The notes below the pieces were generated by a model. The model was not told the origin of the DNA and made no database searches. It saw nothing but the letters and a program-made list of their open reading frames with translations. From positions 54,191 to 118,190 of the forward strand of contig JBFISM010000001.1 in the NCBI GenBank assembly GCA_041608535.1: 64,000 bases of DNA, in the 5' to 3' direction. The position numbers and the translations under genes are program-made. Every line of letters begins with the position of its first letter. The first letter of the stretch is position 1. Shown here piece by piece: positions 8,418 to 16,266 of this stretch. The stretch comes from JBFISM01 sp041608535 (lineage in GTDB: Bacteria > Actinomycetota > Acidimicrobiia > Spongiisociales > UBA5794).

Positions 8418-9968
8418 ATGACAACCACCACGGAACGGCCGCCGGCCACGGCATCGGCCAGACCTCCGTGGTACGTCCCGTTCGTGGGCTGGAGGGTGAT
8501 CACGCTGCTCCTGACTCTCGTCGGGATCGCCGCCGTGCTCATGAGACGCGGCATCGTCGTGAGCGGTCCGTTGCGATGGACTGCAGCGCTCGCCTTCGTC
8601 GGCGCCACCGCGCTGGCTGTTGCCGCCCTCGGCTACACGTTGCGCCCCCGTCATGTGGGACGAGTCGGCGGCTTCTCCCTGGATTTCCTCATCGCCGTCG
8701 TCGCCGCGTTCGTCGCCTTCAACCGCATGGACATGTTCACCGGGCTCGATGCCGTGGGGGAGGCGTTCAACGACAGTGCCGGCTGGCTGCTCGTCATCGT
8801 CCTCGGCTGGCTCGTCTCTGGGTTTCGCAGCGGCCAGAACGCCGCCGTTCGCACGGCCGCACGGTGGACGATGCTGCTCGGTGTCGTCATCCTCGCCCTG
8901 TCGATGGGACTGGTCCCCGGGGTCGTGGAGTTCATCAGCCGCCTGATCCAGCCGGAAGTCTTCCCGATCGCGGTGCTTGCGGTGCTGGCTGGGACCTCCG
9001 CCCGCTTGCTGTGGTCGGATGCGGCTACTCGCTTCTATGGAAGCGACCAGCGGCAACTCGAAGCACTCGACGGGATGCTCTTCGTCGCCCCCAACGCCCT
9101 CGGGTTCCTCGCCTTCTTCGCCGGGCCGCTCATCGTCTCGCTGTTCATCAGCTTCACGGAATGGGATGGTCTCACCGACGCGACGTTTGTGGGGTTGCGC
9201 AACTACGCCGACCTCCTCTCCGACGATCTCTTCCTCAGGTCCTTGCGCAACATCGTCGTTTTCGGAGTCATCGCGATACCGCTTGCGGTGGCCCCGGCGG
9301 TGCTCCTCGCATCAGTGCTCAACTCCAAGCTGCCCGGCATGAAGTTCTTCCGGGCGGTGTACTTCCTGCCGTCGATCGCAGGTGTCGTCGGCGTCACGCT
9401 GATCTGGAAACAGCTCTTCGACTCCACCGTCGGCTACGTCAACTTCGCCATCCTCAAGGTGACGGAATGGCTCAATGCGCTCCTGGGCTCCGGCCTCGAT
9501 GCCCCGCAGCCGCAGTGGATCTCCGACACCAACATCGCTCTCTTCTCCGTGATCATTCTGTTTGTCTGGCAACAGATCGGGTTCAACACCGTGCTCTTCC
9601 TGGCGGGAATGCAGGGCATCGACGGAACCCTGTACGAGGCCGCCGAGCTCGACGGCGCCGGGCCTTGGAAGAAGTTCGTCAACATCACCATCCCGATGCT
9701 TCGCCCCACGACCGTTTTTGTGGTGGCGACGACGACGATCCTCGCCCTCCAGCTCTTCAACGAACCGTTCATCCTGCAATCGCCATCGCCGCCATCGGGA
9801 CCCGGCAACGCCACCCTCACGCCAGTCATCTATCTGTATCAGAACGCATTCCAGGAGTTCGAGATCGGATACGCCTCGGCTGTGGCGTGGGCGCTGTTCC
9901 TCCTCATATTCGGAGTCACGTTGCTCTACTTCCGACGCAGCCGTGAGGACGGAGTGCTCACCACATGA
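8418..9968 (+). CDS. ABC sugar transporter permease (MalF/UgpA type) with N-terminal membrane extension
   Basis: A 516-residue inner-membrane permease, much longer than the usual 300. The first ~200 residues carry several extra hydrophobic helices not found in standard UgpA-like proteins. A normal binding-protein-dependent permease domain follows, beginning at MLFVAPNALGFLAFFAGP. The cytoplasmic coupling EAA loop is YEAAELDGAGPWKKF near residue 407, where the ATPase docks. The ATG at 8418 is chosen since GGAG lies six bases upstream; ATG 8412 is the alternative. It overlaps the next permease gene by four bases (ATGA), so the two are translationally coupled. Confidence 0.87.
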   Translation: MTTTTERPPATASARPPWYVPFVGWRVITLLLTLVGIAAVLMRRGIVVSGPLRWTAALAFVGATALAVAALGYTLRPRHVGRVGGFSLDFLIAVVAAFVAFNRMDMFTGLDAVGEAFNDSAGWLLVIVLGWLVSGFRSGQNAAVRTAARWTMLLGVVILALSMGLVPGVVEFISRLIQPEVFPIAVLAVLAGTSARLLWSDAATRFYGSDQRQLEALDGMLFVAPNALGFLAFFAGPLIVSLFISFTEWDGLTDATFVGLRNYADLLSDDLFLRSLRNIVVFGVIAIPLAVAPAVLLASVLNSKLPGMKFFRAVYFLPSIAGVVGVTLIWKQLFDSTVGYVNFAILKVTEWLNALLGSGLDAPQPQWISDTNIALFSVIILFVWQQIGFNTVLFLAGMQGIDGTLYEAAELDGAGPWKKFVNITIPMLRPTTVFVVATTTILALQLFNEPFILQSPSPPSGPGNATLTPVIYLYQNAFQEFEIGYASAVAWALFLLIFGVTLLYFRRSREDGVLTT

Positions 9969-11197
9969 CCGCCACCACCGCACAGCGTTCCGCCCACCGG
10001 GCTCAACGTAAGCGCCGGCTTCGCCGTCTTGCCGGGCGCAGCAGCGCATATCTCGTGCTGGTCGCATTCGCTGCGATCATGCTCTTCCCCTTCGCCTTCA
10101 TGGTGGCGACCGCACTCAAGACACCCGAGGACACCTTCCGCTACCCGCCCAAGATCCTCCCTCGCACCGCCGCCACGACCGAGATCTCCGGCGAGACATT
10201 CGACGTCTACATGCTCGAAGTACCGGGCGAGGGGCAACGATCCGTCTACCTGGCGGAAGCCGGTGTCGACGCGGGGCTCTTTGCGAATCTGGAGGATATC
10301 GACACCACGGTTGCATGGCCGTTGGACCTGGCTGCGGATACCGGCCGTACCACCACGCTCGGTGGCGAGACCCTGCCGGTGTACGAGGTGCGTCTCGGTG
10401 ACGAGACGGCCGAGTTGGCTCTCGTGCGCGGCACGGCGGTGGGCCGGTTCGTCGGGGTGGACGATCCAGAGATGATCACGTACGCAGTGGTGCGCACCGC
10501 TCCTGCTGCCGAGACGGTGGAGCCCGAGTGGCAGAATTTCTCGGAGATCATCGAGTTGCGGGACTTCGACCGATCGCTCACCAACACGATCCTGGTGACG
10601 ATCCTCGTCGTTGCCGGGACCCTCTTCACGTCGATCATGGGCGGCTACGCCTTTTCCCGCCTGAGGTTTCCCGGTCGCGACCTCATGTTTGTCGGCTATG
10701 TCGGCTCGATCATGATCCCCTTCGTCGTCCTCATCATCCCGCTCTTCCGTCTCATGGTCTCTCTGGGCTGGGTCGACACCCTCGGGTCGCTGGTGTGGCC
10801 GTTCATCTTCAACGCGTACGGAACCTTCCTCATGCGTCAGTTCTTCGTGTCGATTCCGGGGGAGCTCGAAGAGGCCGCCTACATCGACGGCGCAAGCCGA
10901 TGGAAGATCCTGTGGTCGATTTTCGTGCCGCTGTCGTGGCCGGCGATCGCAACCCTGGCGACGTTCATGTTCCTCTATGCGTGGAACTCCTTCATCTGGC
11001 CACTGGTATCGATCAATGGAGCGAACTCGGAGGACTTCGTCCTCACCATCGCACTGCTGACGCTCGGTGGTCAGGCGGGTGAAGGGCCCAACCTCATCTT
11101 CGCTGCGATCGTCCTGTCGGTGATCATCCCGTTCGTCGTGTTCGTGTTTGCGCAGCGCTACTTCGTCGAGAACGTGGCGACCTCGGGCATCAAGTAG
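9965..11197 (+). CDS. ABC sugar transporter permease (MalG/UgpE type) with large periplasmic-side insertion
   Basis: A 410-residue permease. After a basic N-terminus and one helix at about 29-49, a hydrophilic stretch of roughly 130 residues (TPEDTFRYPP onward to NFSEIIELRD) is inserted before the core domain. Standard MalG proteins have only a short loop here. The core contains the EAA loop ELEEAAYIDGASRWKI near residue 300 and the typical NSFIWPLV helix. It should pair with the preceding permease. No ATP-binding subunit gene is in the cluster, so a shared MsmX/UgpC-type ATPase elsewhere is expected. Its 3' end overlaps the convergent inositol-phosphate synthase gene by eight bases. Confidence 0.87.
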   Translation: MTATTAQRSAHRAQRKRRLRRLAGRSSAYLVLVAFAAIMLFPFAFMVATALKTPEDTFRYPPKILPRTAATTEISGETFDVYMLEVPGEGQRSVYLAEAGVDAGLFANLEDIDTTVAWPLDLAADTGRTTTLGGETLPVYEVRLGDETAELALVRGTAVGRFVGVDDPEMITYAVVRTAPAAETVEPEWQNFSEIIELRDFDRSLTNTILVTILVVAGTLFTSIMGGYAFSRLRFPGRDLMFVGYVGSIMIPFVVLIIPLFRLMVSLGWVDTLGSLVWPFIFNAYGTFLMRQFFVSIPGELEEAAYIDGASRWKILWSIFVPLSWPAIATLATFMFLYAWNSFIWPLVSINGANSEDFVLTIALLTLGGQAGEGPNLIFAAIVLSVIIPFVVFVFAQRYFVENVATSGIK

Positions 11198-12434
11198 CCG
11201 GTGCGGCCAGGCTCCGCAGCCCCGCAAACAGCATCTGCTCCTGCTCGTGGAGTGCATGGACCGGAACAGTCCCCGGTGGCGCAAGTGGCTCTTTCACGTA
11301 GAAGCTGAGCCAATCCTGGATGCCGTGGCGGCCGCCACGCATGGCCAGATCGGTGAACAGGACGAGATCGAGCATCACGGGGGCAGCGAGGATCGAATCC
11401 CGGCACAAGAAGTCGATCTTGAGCTGCATCGGGTAACCCAACCACCCGAACAGGTCGATGTGGTCCCAGCCTTCCTTGTCGTCGCCCTTTGGCGGGTAGT
11501 AGTTGATGCGCACCATGTGATCGATCCGGCCGTAGAGCTCCGGATGGTCTGCGGGTCGGAGCAGGTCTTCGAGCACACCCAGCTTGGTGACTTCCTTGGA
11601 GCGGAAGTTCTCCGGCTCGTCGAGCACCAGGCCGTCACGATTGCCGAGGATGTTCGTGGAGAACCAACCTCGGACCCCGAGACGGCGGCTTCTCAAGCCC
11701 GGAGCAATGATCGTCTTCAGGAGCGTCTGGCCGGTCTTGTAGTCCTTTCCGACGAGGGCCACCCGTTCTCGCTCCGCCAGCTCGACGAGCGCCGGGATTT
11801 CGGACGACACGTTGGGCGCGCCATTGATGTAGGCGCAGCCCGACCGGATGGCGGCATAGGCGTAGATCTGGGACGGCGAGATCGCCGGATCGTCCTGCTT
11901 GAGTCCACGCTCGAATGCACCGAGTTCGAGGTGGGATTCGCTGCCCGGACGGTACGCCTCGGTGCTCGCCGACCACAGAACGACTGCCCGATCGCAACGC
12001 TGCTTGAAGTGCTCGAGGTCCGCGATGATCGCCTCGGCCTGCTCCATCTTGTTGCTGATCCGTTTCACGTTGTCGACGGCGGTGAGCCGGCTCACCCAGC
12101 GCGGATCGAACACCGCCGGAGTGCTCTCCACACCGAAGAGGTCATCGGCCGTCTGCTGCAGCATGGCGGCGTCGAGCACACCTGCGGTGCGTGCGGCTGC
12201 CAGCGCCGTGGTCGCATACGGATCCCATGCCATGAACTCCAGCGAATCGAGCGCAGCGAGATCGACGACGTCGCGGATCGGCAGGTCATCGACGTGCCCC
12301 AACTCGGCGAGCGAGCCGACGGGGGCGGCGTGGCCGCGCCGGACGAGAGAGAGGCCGGCGAGCAGTGTCGACGTGGTGGCGCCGAGCCCGACGACGGCGA
12401 CACCCAGCTTTCCGGTGGCAGTTTCTGTGGTCAT
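11190..12434 (-). CDS. ino1: myo-Inositol-1-phosphate synthase (inositol-3-phosphate synthase)
   Basis: A 414-residue enzyme converting glucose 6-phosphate to 1L-myo-inositol 1-phosphate with NAD+, the first step to inositol lipids and mycothiol in actinobacteria. It starts with a dinucleotide-binding GVAVVGLGATTSTLLAG. It carries the family words INGAPNVSSEIPAL, the catalytic GKDYKTGQTLLKT, GWFSTNILGNRDG, and KIDFLCRDSILAAPVMLDL near the end. It is divergent from a LysR regulator across 70 bases, and convergent with the importer operon. A TTGACG in the divergent gap may be its -35 element. Confidence 0.92.
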   Translation of the reverse strand: MTTETATGKLGVAVVGLGATTSTLLAGLSLVRRGHAAPVGSLAELGHVDDLPIRDVVDLAALDSLEFMAWDPYATTALAAARTAGVLDAAMLQQTADDLFGVESTPAVFDPRWVSRLTAVDNVKRISNKMEQAEAIIADLEHFKQRCDRAVVLWSASTEAYRPGSESHLELGAFERGLKQDDPAISPSQIYAYAAIRSGCAYINGAPNVSSEIPALVELAERERVALVGKDYKTGQTLLKTIIAPGLRSRRLGVRGWFSTNILGNRDGLVLDEPENFRSKEVTKLGVLEDLLRPADHPELYGRIDHMVRINYYPPKGDDKEGWDHIDLFGWLGYPMQLKIDFLCRDSILAAPVMLDLVLFTDLAMRGGRHGIQDWLSFYVKEPLAPPGTVPVHALHEQEQMLFAGLRSLAAPAT

Positions 12435-12482
12435 GAGGCGACGGTAGGCGCCGGCTCCGATAATGTCTCATCGCTCAACGCG

Positions 12483-12492
12483 TCAAATTTGA
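12483..12492. promoter_or_regulatory. Palindromic operator candidate between ino1 and the LysR gene
   Basis: TCAAATTTGA is a perfect 10-base palindrome in the 70-base gap between two divergent genes, and it lies in an AT-rich patch unlike its surroundings. LysR proteins usually bind an inverted repeat at such a place and control themselves and the neighbour. On the minus strand a TTGACG hexamer overlaps the palindrome and could be the ino1 -35. The protein-site link is inferred from position only. Confidence 0.45.
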
Positions 12493-12504
12493 TAGTTTTT
12501 CGTT

Positions 12505-13347
12505 ATGAATCTCGACACCGTGCGAATCCGTCACTTCGCCTATCTCGATGCCGTCGCCCGGCTGGGCCATTTCGGAGATGCCGCCGATGCCTTGGACGTG
12601 TCCCAACCGGCGCTCTCTCAAGGTCTCGCCCGTCTGGAAGCGGCCGTGGGGATGCCACTGTTCGAGCGCAGCGGGCGGACGAAGGTGCTCACGCCAGTCG
12701 GTTTGGAGCTCGCCGCGCTCGCTGCGCTCGTCGTGTCGGCCACGGGTCGGACCGAATCCGCCGTCAACGCTCGTCGAACCGGCTCCGGCGGGGTGCTGTC
12801 GGTCGGGCTGATAGACGCGGTGGCTCTCTATCTCAAGGCCGAGGCGATCGCAGCCTTCCGCAGCGCACACCCCGACGTGACGCTGCGGATCACCATTGCC
12901 GGGTCGGGCGATCTGCTCGATGCTCTCGACCGCCACACCATCGATCTGGCGGTGGTCGTCGCCCCGGCACCGGGTTTCGAGACCAGGCCACTCACGACAG
13001 AACCGCTGTTCGTGTACGGCGAGCCGGTGGACTCGCTCGCCGCCGTTGATCGTTGGCTGCTCTATCCAGAGGCATCCCACACCCGCAGCGTGATCGATCG
13101 AGCGCTCGCCGCCTCCGGTATCACCCCGCTTGTGGAGACCGAGAGCGGAAACCCGTCCGTCCTCGCCCAGCTCGCCCGTCTCGGTGCCGGTTGGACCGTT
13201 CTCCCGGCCGGCATCGCCGAAGCAGGGCCGACTCCGTTGACGAGGATCGGATCCGCGCTGGGTGAGCGAGACATCGTCGTCGCCCGCCGTAGCACTGCTC
13301 CCGCAGATGAACTCGTCGACGTCTTCCTCAACAGCATCGCCGGCTGA
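12505..13347 (+). CDS. LysR family transcriptional regulator
   Basis: A 280-residue regulator. The N-terminal winged helix-turn-helix (FAYLDAVARLGHFGDAADALDVSQPALSQGLARLE) covers residues 11-45, with the usual FERSGR wing at 54-59. The C-terminal part is a shortened periplasmic-binding-like effector domain starting near GGVLSVGLIDAVALYL. It is divergent from ino1, so ino1 and itself are the likely targets. Members often respond to a small metabolite; here the ligand is unknown. ATG at 12505 is the first start in the frame after the palindromic AT-rich gap. Confidence 0.88.
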   Translation: MNLDTVRIRHFAYLDAVARLGHFGDAADALDVSQPALSQGLARLEAAVGMPLFERSGRTKVLTPVGLELAALAALVVSATGRTESAVNARRTGSGGVLSVGLIDAVALYLKAEAIAAFRSAHPDVTLRITIAGSGDLLDALDRHTIDLAVVVAPAPGFETRPLTTEPLFVYGEPVDSLAAVDRWLLYPEASHTRSVIDRALAASGITPLVETESGNPSVLAQLARLGAGWTVLPAGIAEAGPTPLTRIGSALGERDIVVARRSTAPADELVDVFLNSIAG

Positions 13348-13368
13348 ACCAGCAATCCGCAGGGACGA

Positions 13369-14184
13369 TCACTTCGCCATCAACGTCGGCGATGCGATGT
13401 CGAACACCGCACGAGCATATTCGGCGAGTTTGCGTTCTCCGTCCTCGTCGCCGGCGAGCAGGTCGTAGTGGTAGATCGAGCCCTCCCATCCCTCGGTGTG
13501 CCATTCGGCGTCATGAGGAAGCTCGTGACCGAGGAACTCGTCCGCATCGAACGGCCACGGATTCGAGTAGAAGTACGCCCGGCCGCCCGGGTAGAAACCC
13601 AGGTTGAGCTGCGCTGGGAACTCCTGGAGCTCGCCGTGCTCCTCATGCCGCTCGACACGGGTCCCGAACCATTCCATGGCGAAATCGAATCCGTGCGGCC
13701 ACAGATGGGGGTGCCCGACATCGCCGGAAAGACCACTGCGGTGCTTCTCGAAGACAGCTGCCACGTCGTTGAGGGTGGATGCAAACGAGGTCGCCACGTT
13801 CGGGTCGTACACCCGTGGCTCATCGCTCTCGAACTTGTCACGGGCATACTCACCGGTGAACCCGAGCTCGGCGACGGCCGCGATGAGTCGATCACCAAAC
13901 TGCGAACCGGTGAGCCCGGCCTCGAGGGAGATTCTCGACGTGCGCTCGTCCGCCGTGTCGACGACGAGCGTGTGGTCGGCGACGTCGATGCGCAACGTCA
14001 GCGAGCCGCCTCCGGGGAGCCGGATACGCTCCGTGGTCCAGCCCTCGGGACCGACCCGCAGAGCCACGTGCCACCACTTCTCGTGTGGTGTGGCGTGGGC
14101 ACGTGGAATCACGCTCGCCGCCAGCGCATAGGCATGGAGGGTCGCTCGGGTGGGTTCGAAATCGGCGGGCAATGGTGACAGCAT
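13369..14184 (-). CDS. DUF5996 family protein, function unknown
   Basis: A 271-residue soluble protein. It begins with a LPADFEPTRATLHAYAL segment, then KWWHVALRV, DHTLVVDTAD, a YDPNVATSF helix, HLWPHGFDFAMEWF, and LGFYPGG with YFYSNPWPF. These conserved aromatic words in this order match the DUF5996 family, whose biochemical role is unknown. AAGGAG lies six bases before the ATG at 14184. It is separated by only 21 bases from the convergent LysR gene and is divergent from the DoxX gene, so no operon partner gives a hint. Confidence 0.7.
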   Translation of the reverse strand: MLSPLPADFEPTRATLHAYALAASVIPRAHATPHEKWWHVALRVGPEGWTTERIRLPGGGSLTLRIDVADHTLVVDTADERTSRISLEAGLTGSQFGDRLIAAVAELGFTGEYARDKFESDEPRVYDPNVATSFASTLNDVAAVFEKHRSGLSGDVGHPHLWPHGFDFAMEWFGTRVERHEEHGELQEFPAQLNLGFYPGGRAYFYSNPWPFDADEFLGHELPHDAEWHTEGWEGSIYHYDLLAGDEDGERKLAEYARAVFDIASPTLMAK

Positions 14185-14295
14185 GCTCTACTCCTTCCCA
14201 CCCGAAGCAACCTCGTCGCAGGTGACCATCTTCCCGGCATAACCTCCGATTGGCCGCTGTTGCGCTCGAAGACGACAGTTTTCTTGGGGAGGTCG

Positions 14296-14805
14296 ATGCC
14301 GATGCTCGACGTAGCGATGCTGATACTTCGAGTGGGACTGGGCGGCATCTTTCTCGCACACGGGATCAAACACGCTCGCGGGAGGCAGAAGACGAGCAAC
14401 TGGTTCGCCAGCATCGGATTCCGGAACGCCGAATTCAACTGGTTCATGTCGACCGCCAGCGAGATAGCGGTGGGCGCCTTCCTCATCCTGGGTCTGTTCA
14501 CGACGCTCGGAGTCGCCGCTCTCGTCGGGGTGATGACCGTCGCCTTCTGGGTCGTACACCGCAAGGCTGGCTTCTGGGTGACCGCACGACCCGACGAGGG
14601 CTGGGAGTACGTGTTCACGCTCGTCTTCACTGCGGCGGCACTGGCGATCGCCGGACCCGGCGAGATCTCCCTCGACCACGTGCTCGGAATCGCCGACGAC
14701 CTCGACGGCTGGGTGGGCGTGGCGGGGGTTGCTGTCGGCGTTGCGAGCGCTGCGGGCTTACTGGTGACCTTCTGGCGGCCGGCAACTGTGCGGCAGGATC
14801 GCTGA
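14296..14805 (+). CDS. DoxX family membrane protein
   Basis: A 169-residue protein with four predicted membrane helices. The first contains LILRVGLGGIFLAHGIKHA, the DoxX signature; later helices include AVGAFLILGLFTTLGVAALVG and VFTLVFTAAALAIAGPGE. DoxX proteins are small membrane proteins connected with quinone or thiol redox chemistry and sulfur oxidation; the role here is open. A GGGGAGG at 14286-14292 serves ATG 14296 (three bases) or ATG 14302 (nine bases); the second may be the true start. Confidence 0.82.
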   Translation: MPMLDVAMLILRVGLGGIFLAHGIKHARGRQKTSNWFASIGFRNAEFNWFMSTASEIAVGAFLILGLFTTLGVAALVGVMTVAFWVVHRKAGFWVTARPDEGWEYVFTLVFTAAALAIAGPGEISLDHVLGIADDLDGWVGVAGVAVGVASAAGLLVTFWRPATVRQDR

Positions 14806-15018
14806 GAGTACCTTTCCCAAACAGAGCGTCTTCAGATCATACATTTGAGCTAAATCGCCTTAGGTTTCACCGCGTTTTTACTGGCTAGACGAGGTGTCAC
14901 ATCGCCCGCTTGCTGGCGCGCCTGGACGGTGGGGTGCACACAATGCACCAAATCTGTCGATGATCTAGGTCTGTCGACCTATTTGATCCAATTCTGCTGA
15001 TTCTGGCGCCGCTTTTTC

Positions 15019-15046
15019 TTGATCAACATCCCCGTTGCGATATAAT
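15019..15046 (+). promoter_or_regulatory. Strong sigma70-type promoter for the orphan Flp-like pilin gene
   Basis: TTGATC at 15019-15024 and a perfect TATAAT at 15041-15046 are separated by 16 bases, inside an AT-rich patch rare for this window. Transcription should start about seven bases later, close to a CCCCC-TAA-GGGGG inverted repeat (15049-15061) whose right half also serves as the ribosome site of the ATG at 15070. Confidence 0.72.
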
Positions 15047-15069
15047 TGCCCCCTAAGGGGGACTTAAAC

Positions 15070-15264
15070 ATGGGGGAAACTTTCCAGGGCCTCACGGCCT
15101 CAGATCCAACGAACCAGCAGCGCCGTCTCTCGGGGGAGGACGGTGAGGTCCGAGTCGAGTACGCCCTCGTGGCGGCTGTACTCGCTGCGGTGGCAGTCGG
15201 CATGCTCACGATCATGGATCGAGGCGTGCAGGACGTCGTGGAGGCCGTCAAGCTGCTGTTCTAG
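15070..15264 (+). CDS. Orphan Flp-type prepilin-like protein
   Basis: A 64-residue protein with a polar leader of 25 residues, a possible prepilin cleavage after Gly25 in GEDG, and Glu at +5 followed by Tyr at +6 (EVRVEY), then one hydrophobic helix ALVAAVLAAVAVGMLTIM. That is the class IVb Flp/Fap prepilin plan, although the leader is longer than in the other two Flp proteins of the window. AGGGGG is eight bases before the ATG. A consensus promoter precedes it and a hairpin terminator follows, so it is transcribed alone. It could be assembled by the tad machinery at 33-45 kb; that is inference. Confidence 0.72.
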   Translation: MGETFQGLTASDPTNQQRRLSGEDGEVRVEYALVAAVLAAVAVGMLTIMDRGVQDVVEAVKLLF

Positions 15265-15293
15265 GAGCACCGCTACCAACTCGGTGCACTACC

Positions 15294-15328
15294 GAAGGGC
15301 GCATCCCCGACACCAGGGTGCGCCCTTC
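15294..15328. terminator. Hairpin terminator after the orphan pilin gene, probably bidirectional
   Basis: GAAGGGCGCA (15294-15303) pairs perfectly with TGCGCCCTTC (15319-15328), and CCC and GGG inside the loop can add pairs. A second small hairpin GCCGG-TTTT-CCGGC follows at once. It stands between the pilin gene and the convergent deacetylase gene and can serve both. Confidence 0.62.
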
Positions 15329-15345
15329 GCCGGTTTTCCGGCGCC

Positions 15346-16197
15346 TCAACCCGACAGCTCCCGCATTCCCAACAACTCGACTGCTTGACCACCGACCCAC
15401 TCGACGAACGTCCGCTCGGTGAACAACCGGTATTCGGCCACACGCCACCAAGCATCCCGGGGATGGACCGCCTCGATGTCGCCCCGGGCCGCACAATGCA
15501 GCGAGACGTAGGTGAAGCCCGGTTCCGCCTCGCTCACCAGCCTGCGGAACACGACGGGACACTCTTCATCTCGATAACTCAGCCCCATCCAAAAGCGATC
15601 GGCAAAGGCAAGCCCGGCGTCTTCGAGCCGTGCTCTGGCATGGTGCAGGGCGGAGAGATCGGAGTCGTCCCAGTTGACGTCGTTCACATAACCGGCGACG
15701 TCCGCAGGGAAGAGTGTGGGGATCTCGTATTCGACAGCGATCGAAACGGTGACCTCAGCCAGCTCGGGAACCAGAGCAGCACCCATGTGGTGATCGAGAT
15801 GGGTCACCGTGATACCCGCATCCAGGGCGGTGTCGAGCTGGCGTCGCAGCTCCACGTCGGCCGCTTCCGCCGACACATTCACCCGCACCTCGTCGACAGT
15901 GGTCCACATGAATCCGTCCTCGTCGGCGAGTCCGGGGATCGATGTGAGGGGTCGCCACCGGAAGGCCGCGGATTCGCTCGTGAGCGCGAGGTGGACGCCC
16001 ATGTCGAGGTCCGGTCGTCGGCGGCACAGCGCAGCCGTTTCGGCGAACCAGCCACTCGGCACGATCGTCGAACCCGACATGACGAGCCCAGCGTCCCACA
16101 CCTCCTCCATGGCCACGTTGCTCGCGTGGGAGCAGCCGACATCGTCCACGTGGAACGCCAGTTGCGCCGGAGGATGGCCGAGCTGGGTCGAGGTCAT
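15346..16197 (-). CDS. ChbG/HpnK (YdjC) family carbohydrate deacetylase
   Basis: A 283-residue YdjC-fold hydrolase. The N-terminal metal motif is AFHVDDVGCSHASN, with the family Asp pair at 18-19. LDMGVHLALTSE carries a second metal His and THLDHHMGA the third. Relatives remove acetyl groups from diacetylchitobiose or from hopanoid glucosamine. No chitobiose or hopanoid gene is near, so the substrate is unknown. The only neighbour in the same direction is the ole operon upstream, 69 bases away, which may read through. Confidence 0.83.
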   Translation of the reverse strand: MTSTQLGHPPAQLAFHVDDVGCSHASNVAMEEVWDAGLVMSGSTIVPSGWFAETAALCRRRPDLDMGVHLALTSESAAFRWRPLTSIPGLADEDGFMWTTVDEVRVNVSAEAADVELRRQLDTALDAGITVTHLDHHMGAALVPELAEVTVSIAVEYEIPTLFPADVAGYVNDVNWDDSDLSALHHARARLEDAGLAFADRFWMGLSYRDEECPVVFRRLVSEAEPGFTYVSLHCAARGDIEAVHPRDAWWRVAEYRLFTERTFVEWVGGQAVELLGMRELSG

Positions 16198-16266
16198 CGG
16201 AATCTCGTTGCACGGATCGGCGGCACGGAATCAATCGAGCAGCGTAGCGAGTCCGGCTCCTGCCGA

